Below, piece after piece: positions 18,648 to 27,024 of a DNA stretch of 64,000 nucleotides (the stretch's first letter is position 1; each line of letters starts with the position of its first letter). The notes beneath the pieces were generated by a model. That model was not told where the DNA came from. It worked only from the letters and a program-made list of their open reading frames with translations, and did no database searches. This DNA comes from an uncultured Gammaproteobacteria bacterium (GTDB lineage: Bacteria; Pseudomonadota; Gammaproteobacteria; Pseudomonadales; Porticoccaceae), in assembly GCA_913058345.1 (NCBI GenBank), contig CAJXQR010000002.1:496001-560000 (forward strand), in the 5' to 3' direction. A program made the translations under genes and the position numbers.

Positions 18648-19445
18648 TTAGATGGACATTAACAGGTGCCCGCCATCAATTGGCAGGGCGACACCGTTGA
18701 TAAAGGAGCTCGCATCACTGGCTAATAATAAGAGTGGCGCATTCATTTCGTTCATTTCACCCAGACGCTTGGCAGGCGTTGAAGCAATGTATTTTTTGCC
18801 GGCTTCGCTGTCAAAGTACTCGCCGTTCATTTCGGTTTTAAAATAACCCGGGCAGATGGCGTTAACGCGAATATTTTTATCGGCCAGCTCCAGTGCCATA
18901 TGTTTGGTGAGTTGAATAACCCCGGCTTTAGAGGCGGAGTAAACGCCGTGACCGAGGCTGGTGGCCAGGCCCAGTACCGAGGAGATATTGACGATGGCGC
19001 CGCCACTGCCCGCGCTAACCATGCGGCGGGCGGCTTCGGCGGCAACTATCCAGGCACCTTTTAGATTGGTATCGACGACAAAGTCCCAATCGGCTTCGCT
19101 GGTTTTGTGCACCATTTTTGGCACGGCAACACCGGCGTTATTTATCAGCACATTGACCGTGCCAAAGGCTTGTTCGGCGGCATCAAAGGCGGCGGCAACA
19201 CTGTCGACCTGAGTAACGTCCATGGCTACAGCCAGCGCGTCACCACCGCTGGCTTTGATGTCGTTAACCAGTGTTTGCAGCTTGTCTTCACGGCGTGCGC
19301 CGACCACCACTTTGGCGCCAGCCTCTGCTATAACACGGGCGAAATGGTTGCCAAAGCCGCTGGAGGCGCCGGTAATAAGGGCCACCTTTCCCTCTAATTG
19401 AAAGCCGCTTAAGTTAAAGGCTTGTGCATTGAGTGCGTTGCTCAC
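18648..19445 (-). CDS. SDR family oxidoreductase (third of three)
   Basis: Classical short-chain dehydrogenase of 265 residues with TGASSGFG (about 25-32), NNAG, catalytic Ser in NISSVLGL and Tyr-Lys in YSASKAG. GARR after the second strand hints at NADPH use. An N-terminal extension of about 20 residues (SNALNAQAFNLSGFQ) precedes the fold, as in several fatty-acyl/hydroxyacyl SDRs. Its start overlaps the stop of the preceding quinone-oxidoreductase-like gene by four bases, so the two are translationally coupled and probably act on successive intermediates. Confidence 0.87.
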   Translation of the reverse strand: MSNALNAQAFNLSGFQLEGKVALITGASSGFGNHFARVIAEAGAKVVVGARREDKLQTLVNDIKASGGDALAVAMDVTQVDSVAAAFDAAEQAFGTVNVLINNAGVAVPKMVHKTSEADWDFVVDTNLKGAWIVAAEAARRMVSAGSGGAIVNISSVLGLATSLGHGVYSASKAGVIQLTKHMALELADKNIRVNAICPGYFKTEMNGEYFDSEAGKKYIASTPAKRLGEMNEMNAPLLLLASDASSFINGVALPIDGGHLLMSI

Positions 19446-20434
19446 GAAATTTCCTCATCGGGTTTAATAATCACCTTGCCCATCACATTGCGCCCGGTGA
19501 CGTATTTAATCGCGTCGATGCCTTTTGACAGAGGGTAAACGCTATCAATAATCGGGCTCACGGTGCCGTCTTTTACCCAGGTAAAAAGCTCACGCATATT
19601 GGCGGCGTGAACCTCGGGTTCATTCTGGGTAAATTGCCCCCAGAAAACACCGACCACGGAATAACCTTTGACTAGCGTCAAGTTGACTGGCAGTTCGGGG
19701 ATACGCCCGGAGGCGAAACCGACGACCAGTAAGCGGCCATTCCAGGCCATGGCGCGGGAGCAGATATCGAAGGCGTCACCGCCCACGACATCGTAAACCA
19801 CGTCGGCACCACGGCCATCGGTGTGTTTTTTAATAGCGGCTTTGAGATCTTCTTTGCTGTAATTGATGCCAATATCGGCGCCCTGCTCTTTGGCAAAGGC
19901 GAGCTTCTCATCGCTGGAGCACACGGCGATGACCTTGGCGCCAATGGCTTTGCCAATTTGTACGGCAGCAGTACCCGTACCGCCAGCAGCGCCGAGCACG
20001 ACTAGCGTTTCACCGGCTTTGAGCTGACCCCGTTGACGCAATGCGTGGTGGGCGGTACCCGTTGCACCGAGCAATGCAGCCCCGAGATCGTGGGACATAA
20101 AATCGGGCAGCGGGGTGGGTATGGCGGCGGGCAAGACGATTTTTTCGGCATAAGCGCCAAAATTGGGCGTCAAGCTGATAAGCCGGTCGCCAATGGCCCA
20201 GTTGCTGACATTGCTGCCCAGAGCGATAACATCACCGCATATTTCAGAGCCGGGTGCAAAGGGGCATTCGGGCTGGAATTGATATTTGCCCTCGACCAGC
20301 AGGCCATCGGGAAAGTTAACGCCAATCCCTTTGACGGCGACAAGAATGTCGTCGGGGCCGGGTGCGGGGTCTTCTATATCGCGGTAATTGAGGTCGTCGA
20401 CCTGACCATAGGCTTCACAAACCAGAGCTTTCAT
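19442..20434 (-). CDS. NADPH:quinone oxidoreductase family (MDR), copy A
   Basis: A 330-residue zinc-independent medium-chain dehydrogenase/reductase. It has a GroES-like N-terminal half (NFPDGLLVEGKYQFQP and the PGSEICGDV turn), and the nucleotide-binding motif VLGAAGGTGTAAVQIG (about 145-160). The zinc-ligand Cys/His set of alcohol dehydrogenases is absent. Enzymes of this type reduce quinones or enoyl-CoA/enone double bonds; with SDRs and an acyl-CoA dehydrogenase around it an enoyl or enone reductase role is plausible. It is a close tandem paralogue of the next gene. It overlaps the third SDR gene by four bases. Confidence 0.88.
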   Translation of the reverse strand: MKALVCEAYGQVDDLNYRDIEDPAPGPDDILVAVKGIGVNFPDGLLVEGKYQFQPECPFAPGSEICGDVIALGSNVSNWAIGDRLISLTPNFGAYAEKIVLPAAIPTPLPDFMSHDLGAALLGATGTAHHALRQRGQLKAGETLVVLGAAGGTGTAAVQIGKAIGAKVIAVCSSDEKLAFAKEQGADIGINYSKEDLKAAIKKHTDGRGADVVYDVVGGDAFDICSRAMAWNGRLLVVGFASGRIPELPVNLTLVKGYSVVGVFWGQFTQNEPEVHAANMRELFTWVKDGTVSPIIDSVYPLSKGIDAIKYVTGRNVMGKVIIKPDEEIS

Positions 20435-20466
20435 GGGTTTTCCTTATACTTTATTGGTGGCAAGAC

Positions 20467-21444
20467 TCAGGGTTTGATAACCACTTTGCCTTTCACGTTG
20501 CGACCAGTAACATATTGAATGGCTTTAACTCCGTCACTCAGGGCAAAGGTCTTGTCGATAACGGGCACGACTTTACCGGCTTCAAACCATTGCAGCAGCT
20601 CGGTCATATTGGTGGCGTGGTCTTCGGGCTGTTTCTTGGTAAAGGTGCCCCAGAATACGCCGACCACAGAATAGCCTTTTACCAGCGTCAGATTGACCGG
20701 CAGGGTGGGAATGCGCCCAGAGGCAAAGCCGACAATCAGCAGGCGACCGTTCCAGGCCATAGAGCGCGAGCAAGCGTCGAAGGCATCACCCCCCACGGCG
20801 TCGTAAACCACGTCGGCGCCGCGACCGTTGGTGCGGTCTTTAATGGCGGTTTTCAGGTCTTCTGTGGTGTAGTTAATACCCTCGTCGGCACCGTGAGATT
20901 TAGCGAAAGCGATCTTCTCATCAGTCGAGCAAACGGCGATCACTTTGGCACCCATTGCTTTGCCAATCTGTACGGCGGCCAGGCCAGCACCGCCGGCGGC
21001 ACCGAGTACCACCAGCGTTTCGCCGGGCTTGAGTTGGCCCCGCTGTTTAAGTGCGTGGTGAGAGGTGGAAGTAGCGCACAGTAGCGCCGCGCCTTGCTCA
21101 AAGGACATGGAGGGCGTCATCTTGAAGATGTCCTCTTCGGCAACGGCGACTTGTTCGGCGTAGGCCCCGTAGCTCGCGTGCCAGCCAAAAACTTTGTCAC
21201 CAACGGCAAAATTCTTGACGCCCTCACCGAGAGTGGCGATAGTCCCGGCAAACTCTCCACCGGGCATAAACGGGGTGGCAGGTTTGGCCTGATACTTACC
21301 TTCCACCAGCAAGCCATCGGGAAAGTTGACGCCAATGGCTTCGATATTGACCAGTACCTGACCGGGGCCAGCCTCGGGATTAGGCATATCGCGGTAAACA
21401 AGATCCTCGACCTTGCCATAGTGTTCACAGACGAGTGCTTTCAT
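20467..21444 (-). CDS. NADPH:quinone oxidoreductase family (MDR), copy B
   Basis: A 325-residue paralogue of the gene just downstream. Long blocks are the same in both, for example the segments GIGVNFPDGLLVEGKYQ versus AIGVNFPDGLLVEGKYQ, and the motif VLGAAGGAGLAAVQIGKAMG against VLGAAGGTGTAAVQIGKAIG. Zinc ligands are absent. The pair arose by tandem duplication; differences concentrate in the region after AVGD/AIGD (about residues 80-115), which lines the substrate cleft in MDR enzymes, so the two may handle different substrates. Gap to copy A is 32 bases. Confidence 0.88.
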   Translation of the reverse strand: MKALVCEHYGKVEDLVYRDMPNPEAGPGQVLVNIEAIGVNFPDGLLVEGKYQAKPATPFMPGGEFAGTIATLGEGVKNFAVGDKVFGWHASYGAYAEQVAVAEEDIFKMTPSMSFEQGAALLCATSTSHHALKQRGQLKPGETLVVLGAAGGAGLAAVQIGKAMGAKVIAVCSTDEKIAFAKSHGADEGINYTTEDLKTAIKDRTNGRGADVVYDAVGGDAFDACSRSMAWNGRLLIVGFASGRIPTLPVNLTLVKGYSVVGVFWGTFTKKQPEDHATNMTELLQWFEAGKVVPVIDKTFALSDGVKAIQYVTGRNVKGKVVIKP

Positions 21445-21481
21445 AGTGTCCTCGATAAAAGGGTGTTTAGGGTTGCTGTTG

Positions 21482-22528
21482 TTATAGTTGACCCTGTTCG
21501 GCTAAATAGGCGATGGCGATTTCGGCCATGGGGCCGGCCATTTTGCCGTAGGCCAGAGCTTCTTCATTGGAGGCGGTGCCGTCGAGATAGCGTTTCATAA
21601 TGCCCTGTAAAATGGCCGCAAAGCGGAAAAAGCTGAAAGCCAGGTAGAAAGTCCAGTTGGGAATTTCGCTAATGCCCATGTGTTTGCAGTAGGCGGTGAC
21701 ATACTCTTCTTCGCTGGGAATGCCCAGTGCTGCGCGGTCGACGCCACTAAGGCCTGCCAGGTTACCCAGGTCGGGGTCTGCAGGCATGCGCAGTTGCATA
21801 CACTGGTAGGCGATATCGGAATAGGGGTGACCGAGGGTCGACAGCTCCCAGTCGAGCACCGCTAGAACGTCGGCCTTACCGGAGGCGAAAATCATGTTGT
21901 CGAGGCGGTAGTCGCCGTGAATCAGGCTTACGCGGCCGTCGTCTTCGGGCATGTTGGCGGGCAGCCAGGCCATGAGTTTTTCCATCGCGTCAATGGTTTC
22001 AGTTTCGGCACCGCGATACTGTTTGGTCCAGCGACTCAGCTGGCGCTCGAAGTAGTTGCCGGGGCGACCAAAGCTTTCGAGATCTGCTTTGGCAATATCG
22101 ACACTGTGCAGAGCGGCCAATACTTCATTCATTTTGGCGTACATGGGGCCGCGCAGGCCTTTGTCGACCTCGGTCAGCTGTGCGTCCCAAAAAATATCAC
22201 CGTCGATAAAATCCATTACATAGAACATGCTGCCAATAATTGCATCGTCGTCGCAAAGGGTGTGCATGGTCGGTACCGGCACGCCGCTGCCAGCCAATGC
22301 CGACATCACGCGAAATTCGCGATCGACCGCGTGGGCAGAGGGTAGTAACTCGCCAGCGGGCTTGCGACGCAGCACGTATTTTTTATGGTCTGTGGTGAGC
22401 ATGTAGGTGGGGTTTGACTGCCCTCCGGAAAACTTCTCAGCTTCGAGAAGTTTGCCAAAGTCGGTAATGTGATTTGCCAGATAGGCGCCCAGGGAGTCTA
22501 TGGGTAGGCTGTCATTTGCTGTTGTCAT
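21482..22528 (-). CDS. APH/ACAD10-type phosphotransferase
   Basis: A 348-residue kinase of the aminoglycoside-phosphotransferase fold. The N-lobe has GGQSNPTYML and the ATP-binding Lys in YVLRRKPAG; the catalytic loop is LIHGDYRLDNMIF (about 207-219) and the metal-binding motif is LDWELSTLGHP. This branch matches the kinase domain of animal ACAD10/ACAD11 and bacterial LvaA rather than antibiotic-resistance enzymes. ACAD10/11 and LvaA phosphorylate 4-hydroxyacyl-CoAs (established for those families). Here an ACAD10/11-type acyl-CoA dehydrogenase lies directly upstream in the same operon, as two genes instead of one fused protein. Function in acyl-CoA metabolism is therefore likely; drug resistance is unlikely. 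Confidence 0.87.
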   Translation of the reverse strand: MTTANDSLPIDSLGAYLANHITDFGKLLEAEKFSGGQSNPTYMLTTDHKKYVLRRKPAGELLPSAHAVDREFRVMSALAGSGVPVPTMHTLCDDDAIIGSMFYVMDFIDGDIFWDAQLTEVDKGLRGPMYAKMNEVLAALHSVDIAKADLESFGRPGNYFERQLSRWTKQYRGAETETIDAMEKLMAWLPANMPEDDGRVSLIHGDYRLDNMIFASGKADVLAVLDWELSTLGHPYSDIAYQCMQLRMPADPDLGNLAGLSGVDRAALGIPSEEEYVTAYCKHMGISEIPNWTFYLAFSFFRFAAILQGIMKRYLDGTASNEEALAYGKMAGPMAEIAIAYLAEQGQL

Positions 22529-22590
22529 TTTGATTTGACCTTATCGTTATGGGCCTTGAATGTGTGGCTTGTAAAGGCGACCAACTTGCA

Positions 22591-22620
22591 GCCGTTGTGG
22601 ACAGAGGTGTCCGCAACGGC
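22591..22620. repeat. Stem-loop between the acyl-CoA dehydrogenase and kinase genes
   Basis: GCCGTTGTGGACA (22591-22603) and TGTCCGCAACGGC (22608-22620) pair over 13 positions, with one position forming a G-T (G-U) wobble, around a GAGG loop. It lies between the dehydrogenase stop and the kinase start on the minus strand. There is no T-tract on that strand, so it may set differential expression of the two genes rather than terminate. Confidence 0.55.
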
Positions 22621-22661
22621 TTCGGTGAGTCGCGTTACTTCGTTCAGTCTAGTTCAGTTGT

Positions 22662-23876
22662 TTAAGCGTATTGTTTGGCCAGTGAACGACCCAGTTGCAT
22701 CATGTGCACCTGGTCGGGACCATCAGCGAAACGGATCTGGCGGGCATAGTTATAGGCTTCGGCGAGGAAGAAGTCCTCGGTTAAACCGCCGGCACCGTGT
22801 ACTTGAATGGCGCGATCGACAACGCGGGCTGTCATCGCAGGGGTGACGATTTTAATCGCGGCGATCAGGTCTTTGGCTTCTTTGGCACCTTCGCGGTCAA
22901 TTTTGTCGGCGGCCATCATGGTCAGTAGGCGAGCCTGCTCAATGTCGCAGTAAGACTGGGCGATATCTTCACGTACGGATTGATGCTCGCTGAGTTTTTT
23001 GCCAAAGGTGCTGCGCGATTCAGACCGGGCGCACATCAGTTCTAGTGCGCGTTGAGCGCAGCCAATAAGGCGCATACAGTGGTGGATGCGACCTGGGCCA
23101 AGGCGACCCTGGGCGATTTCAAAGCCACGACCTTCGCCGAGTAAAATGTTTTCAACCGGTACACGAACATCGTTAAAGTGAATTTCCGCTTCACCGAGAG
23201 GTGCGCCGAGATAACCCAGTGTGGTGAGTGGACGTACGATATTGACGCCGGGGGTGTCCTTAGGTACGAGAATTTGTGATTGCTGGACGTGACGGTTGGG
23301 GTTGTCGGGGTCGGTCTTGCCCATCACGATCATGATTTTGCAGGCTTCGTGCATGATGCCGGTTATAAACCACTTTTTGCCATTGATGACATATTCGTCG
23401 CCATCGCGAACGATGGAGCAGGCGACGTTGGTGGCGTCCGAGCAGGCGGAGTCGGGCTCGGTCATGGCGAAGGAAGAACGGATCTCACCATTAAGTAGAG
23501 GGGTTAGCCATTTTTCTTTTTGGGCCTCGGTACCGTATTTAACGAAGACCTCCATGTTGCCGGTGTCAGGGGCGTTGCAGTTAAAGACGAGGGGTGCCCA
23601 GGGCACGCGCCCCATGATTTCTGCCAATGGCGCATAGTCGACATTGCTTAGACCGTTTTCGTCCTCAGCGTCGTGGGGAGGCAGGAAGAGGTTCCATAGA
23701 CCGACGGCCTTGGCTTTCTCTTTTAAGTCTTCCATGATTGGGGGTGTTGCCCAGGGATTATCGACACTGTGCATATAGTCTTTAAAGGCTTTCTCGACTG
23801 GATAGACTTCTTCCTTCATGAACTTCAAGAGTAAATCTTGTAGTGCGAGAGCTTTGGGGGAGTGTTGGAAGTTCAT
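22662..23876 (-). CDS. Acyl-CoA dehydrogenase, ACAD10/11 type
   Basis: FAD flavoprotein of 404 residues. Motifs: [16 protein letters not shown] (flavin/substrate contact), [56 protein letters not shown], and [34 protein letters not shown]. In MCAD-type enzymes the catalytic Glu lies in a YEGT motif; here the aligned position reads ADGP, with Asp, as in the ACAD10/11 class. The [13 protein letters not shown] block is characteristic of that class. Known members act on phosphorylated 4-hydroxyacyl-CoA or on long and branched acyl-CoAs. The adjacent APH-type kinase strengthens the first option. Substrate unproven. Confidence 0.9.
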   Translation of the reverse strand: MNFQHSPKALALQDLLLKFMKEEVYPVEKAFKDYMHSVDNPWATPPIMEDLKEKAKAVGLWNLFLPPHDAEDENGLSNVDYAPLAEIMGRVPWAPLVFNCNAPDTGNMEVFVKYGTEAQKEKWLTPLLNGEIRSSFAMTEPDSACSDATNVACSIVRDGDEYVINGKKWFITGIMHEACKIMIVMGKTDPDNPNRHVQQSQILVPKDTPGVNIVRPLTTLGYLGAPLGEAEIHFNDVRVPVENILLGEGRGFEIAQGRLGPGRIHHCMRLIGCAQRALELMCARSESRSTFGKKLSEHQSVREDIAQSYCDIEQARLLTMMAADKIDREGAKEAKDLIAAIKIVTPAMTARVVDRAIQVHGAGGLTEDFFLAEAYNYARQIRFADGPDQVHMMQLGRSLAKQYA

Positions 23877-23958
23877 GGGATGTTACCTCTTTGCTAAGTG
23901 TGACGTTTGATGTGTCGTGTTTAAAGATGGGGTTTGGTTTCTATCGCATAGCGTTTGG

Positions 23959-24660
23959 TTAGACGATGGTAATGCTATTGTGTCTGTCGCCTTCCTCAAG
24001 ATGGGGTAGCAGGTTGAATGCGGCCAAAGAGATCCGTTCAGCGTTGTAGTTAAAACGGGTCGTTGAGGTGTTGCGGATTTGCATCATTAATTCGATAGCG
24101 GCATCGTCGGATAGCCCCATCACGCTTTTCATTGCCAGCGCCTTGGGACCACCGGAGGAGACGATGAGCACCCGCTCGCCGCGGGGGCCTTTGCGGACAT
24201 CGTCGAGTGCGCGGCTAACGCGCTGATTAAAATCGAGCCAGGTCTCAGTTTGACTGCCTTGCTGAGCATCATACTGAGCAATGTCTGCATCCAGCTGGCC
24301 ATTAATCCAGGCGCGCATAGTGCCGCGCAAAATGCCAAAAAACTGACGTGCGTTGCGCGGTACTTCCGCTTCGGGGTTCTCGCGACGGGCGTACATCGCC
24401 ATAATCGGACGGAAATGAAATTCATTAAAGCCGGGGTCAATACTCGATTCAAAGCGTTGCCCGAGCCCTTCTTCAATACCCGCCAACGTTTGTTTGTGGC
24501 GGTGCATATCGCCAGTAATGACGCGGTCAAACTGTAAATTGCGTTGCCGATAATGCTCGCCCAGCCAGAGAGCCTGCTGCTTGCCGAGCTCCGACAGCTG
24601 GTCGTAATTTTTGGACCCTAGTGAGGCCTGGCCGTGGCGGACAAAAAATATTTCGCTCAT
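23959..24660 (-). CDS. Histidine phosphatase superfamily protein with altered second motif
   Basis: A 233-residue phosphoglycerate-mutase-fold protein. The first catalytic motif is FFVRHGQASLGSKNYDQLSELG (His in RHG at residues 8-10). The usual second His motif (VSHGG) reads VSSGGP here, so Ser replaces the second catalytic His. Homologues beside ACAD/APH genes in related bacteria share this form, so it is probably a subfamily trait and not decay. It could be a slow phosphatase, a phosphate-transfer or a binding protein. It is the promoter-proximal gene of the minus-strand cluster, divergent from the TonB receptor. Confidence 0.8.
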   Translation of the reverse strand: MSEIFFVRHGQASLGSKNYDQLSELGKQQALWLGEHYRQRNLQFDRVITGDMHRHKQTLAGIEEGLGQRFESSIDPGFNEFHFRPIMAMYARRENPEAEVPRNARQFFGILRGTMRAWINGQLDADIAQYDAQQGSQTETWLDFNQRVSRALDDVRKGPRGERVLIVSSGGPKALAMKSVMGLSDDAAIELMMQIRNTSTTRFNYNAERISLAAFNLLPHLEEGDRHNSITIV

Positions 24661-24847
24661 AGAACTCTCTTATTTCAGGCGATGGAGAATATATCAGCAC
24701 TGCCTATTTATAAATGAATTTTTACGGGATAGTCTGTCTCGCCGGACACAAATGCCGCTGCGCTATGCTAATAAGACCCGTGCGGTGGTCGATGTCGCGT
24801 AGCATGGGATTGGTTGTGGGGAGAGCCTTGTATTAGAATCGATAGCG

Positions 24848-26917
24848 TTGTCTAAAAAGAATAGTGAGTTATCGTTGATACTATTGTTTTCCTTTCGTTA
24901 TTCCCCTCTGCTTTGTCTGAGTATCTGTTTTTTAGCGGGTGCTAGTCATGGGGCAACGGTCAGCGAAGAAGATGTATTGGGCGATATTCCTGTTGTCAAT
25001 ATCGCGAGTCGTTTCGAGCAGCCGGTCAGCCGTGCGCCGGCTAGTGTCACGATTATTGACCGTGCTGTGCTCGATGCCTCAGGTGCGCAGACCTGGGCTG
25101 ACATCTTTCGTTTGGTGCCAGGGTTTCAGTCTTACGCTGTCAATGGCAATCGCTATGGGGTGTCCTACCATGGTTTTGGTCAGGAATTTCCCAATGGCCT
25201 GGAGGTGATGGTAGACGGACGTTCGGCCTATGAACCTGTTTTTTCGACAACAATCTGGAGCACGCTTGGCCTTAATTTTGAAGATATTGATCGTATTGAA
25301 ATTGTGCGGGGCTCCAGTACCCCGTCTCAAGGCTCCAATGCACTACTAGGCGCGGTCAATATAGTAACTCGTACACCACTTCAGGATAGCGGTACGGCTC
25401 TAAGCTATACCAGCGGTTCTCGTTCAACACGCAATGGGACTTTGCGACACAACGATCAGCTCGGTGGCATGTTTTACCGCCTTAGCCTTGGTTATCAACA
25501 CAACAATGGTTTTCCCGGCGTCGCAGATGAGGGAGCTATGGACGATGGCCGAGAGCTTTATCAGATGAACTTTCTCGGTACCTTGACACCCACTCTCTAT
25601 GATGGCCTCGATATTAGCGTTGGTTTTGTTGACAACACAGAGGGCCTGGGCGATGCAGATCACCCCGATGAGTATTTGGCCTCGAATTATCGCTCAAACC
25701 ACCAGATGGTGACCTGGGTTCATACGATGGCTAATGGCGGTGAAGTTCAACTCCGTGCTTATCACAATGGCTTGCGATTGGAGAGTAACGAGAATATGGG
25801 CTTGATATCGCAACAGCTAGGTGTTTCGCCCTGGGCGGTGAAGGAGATTGTGGGCACTCCAGATCAAGTTTTTAGGACGGGGTTGGGGCATGTGGTTTCC
25901 GAACGTTTTGATGCGGAGTTGGAGCAACGTTTCCCTCCATGGCACGGACTGCAGTCGGTGTGGGGAGTGGGCGCGCGCTGGGAGGCGGTTGAAAGTGAGC
26001 ATTTATTTGGCCATGACGAGACTATCCGTGAGGAGGCCTTTCGGTTGTTTAGCCACAATGAATGGGTATTAGATGAAGGCTGGGTACTTAATTTTGGTTT
26101 GATGGTGGAAGACACTTATATCGGTACTTTGACCTCTCCCCGAGTGGCTCTTAGCTATGAGTTTTTGACAAACCATTCCTTGCGCGTGGGGCTCGGACGC
26201 AGTAATCGCGCGCCTTCAATTGCTGAGGCGAATTTGGATCAGGCATTCAAGATAGAAGGCATGGCCTACAATGCTGTTATTCGTTCCGAAGAGGGACTCG
26301 GTGAGGAAAGAGTAGATTACGCTGAGGTCGCGTATATTGGTCGTTTCCCCGATATGAATATTGATATGGATATACGGGTTTTCAGGGAGGAAGGCCGTGA
26401 TGGGATTGACGCTTACCTGGAAAGCGTTGTTTTGCCCATTCCGCTATTTGACGATGAAATTAAGGTTATGTCCAATACCAGCGAATGGGAGACCAAAGGT
26501 GCTGAATTGCAAGTGACTTACAAACCCTTACCGGGTGCGTTGCTGCGCATGCATTACACTTATCTGGATTTGGAAAGTGACTACCTCAAGCGTTCTGAGC
26601 CAGTTGAGGTGCACGATGACTTTAATTTAGCGAGACCTCGGCACAGTGGTGGCCTGCTGCTTGCTTATCAATTGACGCCCAGGCTCGATGTCAGTGTGAC
26701 GAATTATTATCAAAGCAAGGTCGAATGGCGAAATGGTAGCCCCACTGATGCATTTTCGCGAATAGACGCGCAGTTGAGCTTTAACTTCTTGCTGGGGGGA
26801 ACGCCAGCAAAAGTACAGGCCGTTGCTCACAACTTGGGTGGTGACTACTCTGAATTCAGTCAAAATAATGTTTTCGAAACGCGTTTTTATATTAAAGTGG
26901 AGATCGGTCTACACTAA
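24848..26917 (+). CDS. TonB-dependent outer-membrane receptor
   Basis: A 689-residue outer-membrane protein: signal peptide (hydrophobic LCLSICFLAGASHG, cleaved near residue 36), plug domain (about 50-165: VVNIASRFEQPVSRAPASVTIIDR, ASGAQTWADIFRLVPGF, GLEVMVDGRSAYEP, DIDRIEIVRGSSTPSQGSNALLGAVNI) and a 22-strand barrel that ends in a terminal aromatic strand (FETRFYIKVEIGLH). The TTG start at 24848 has no clear ribosome-binding site; the true start could be slightly different. No Fur box or cobalamin riboswitch is visible upstream. The ligand is unknown. The next two genes encode a periplasmic binding protein and a hybrid kinase, which suggests signalling rather than, or besides, transport. Confidence 0.9.
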   Translation: MSKKNSELSLILLFSFRYSPLLCLSICFLAGASHGATVSEEDVLGDIPVVNIASRFEQPVSRAPASVTIIDRAVLDASGAQTWADIFRLVPGFQSYAVNGNRYGVSYHGFGQEFPNGLEVMVDGRSAYEPVFSTTIWSTLGLNFEDIDRIEIVRGSSTPSQGSNALLGAVNIVTRTPLQDSGTALSYTSGSRSTRNGTLRHNDQLGGMFYRLSLGYQHNNGFPGVADEGAMDDGRELYQMNFLGTLTPTLYDGLDISVGFVDNTEGLGDADHPDEYLASNYRSNHQMVTWVHTMANGGEVQLRAYHNGLRLESNENMGLISQQLGVSPWAVKEIVGTPDQVFRTGLGHVVSERFDAELEQRFPPWHGLQSVWGVGARWEAVESEHLFGHDETIREEAFRLFSHNEWVLDEGWVLNFGLMVEDTYIGTLTSPRVALSYEFLTNHSLRVGLGRSNRAPSIAEANLDQAFKIEGMAYNAVIRSEEGLGEERVDYAEVAYIGRFPDMNIDMDIRVFREEGRDGIDAYLESVVLPIPLFDDEIKVMSNTSEWETKGAELQVTYKPLPGALLRMHYTYLDLESDYLKRSEPVEVHDDFNLARPRHSGGLLLAYQLTPRLDVSVTNYYQSKVEWRNGSPTDAFSRIDAQLSFNFLLGGTPAKVQAVAHNLGGDYSEFSQNNVFETRFYIKVEIGLH

Positions 26918-27024
26918 ATTGAGAGTTGAGACCGAGTTGGAAAAGGATGTGGGTGTAAGGGTGTGAAATGGATTTTATCAAGTGTTTGTCAGTGTCTGTT
27001 GGCTGCACCGCTAATCGATGAATA

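Noticed and set aside
20515-21084. 189-codon plus-strand frame antisense to quinone-oxidoreductase copy B
   Set aside because: Lies entirely inside a conserved minus-strand gene; composition is a mirror of the real codons and no motif is seen. Copy A has a similar antisense frame, as expected from paralogy.
21917-22345. 142-codon antisense frame inside the APH-type kinase gene
   Set aside because: Complete overlap with a gene with clear catalytic motifs; no ribosome-binding site or family.
21482-22528. Aminoglycoside resistance gene
   Set aside because: The APH fold is shared, but sequence motifs and operon context with an ACAD10/11-type dehydrogenase point to acyl-CoA metabolism.
24661-24847. 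Fur box or cobalamin riboswitch upstream of the TonB receptor
   Set aside because: Neither the GATAATGATAATCATTATC-like pattern nor the conserved B12-box is visible; receptor class cannot be deduced from the leader.
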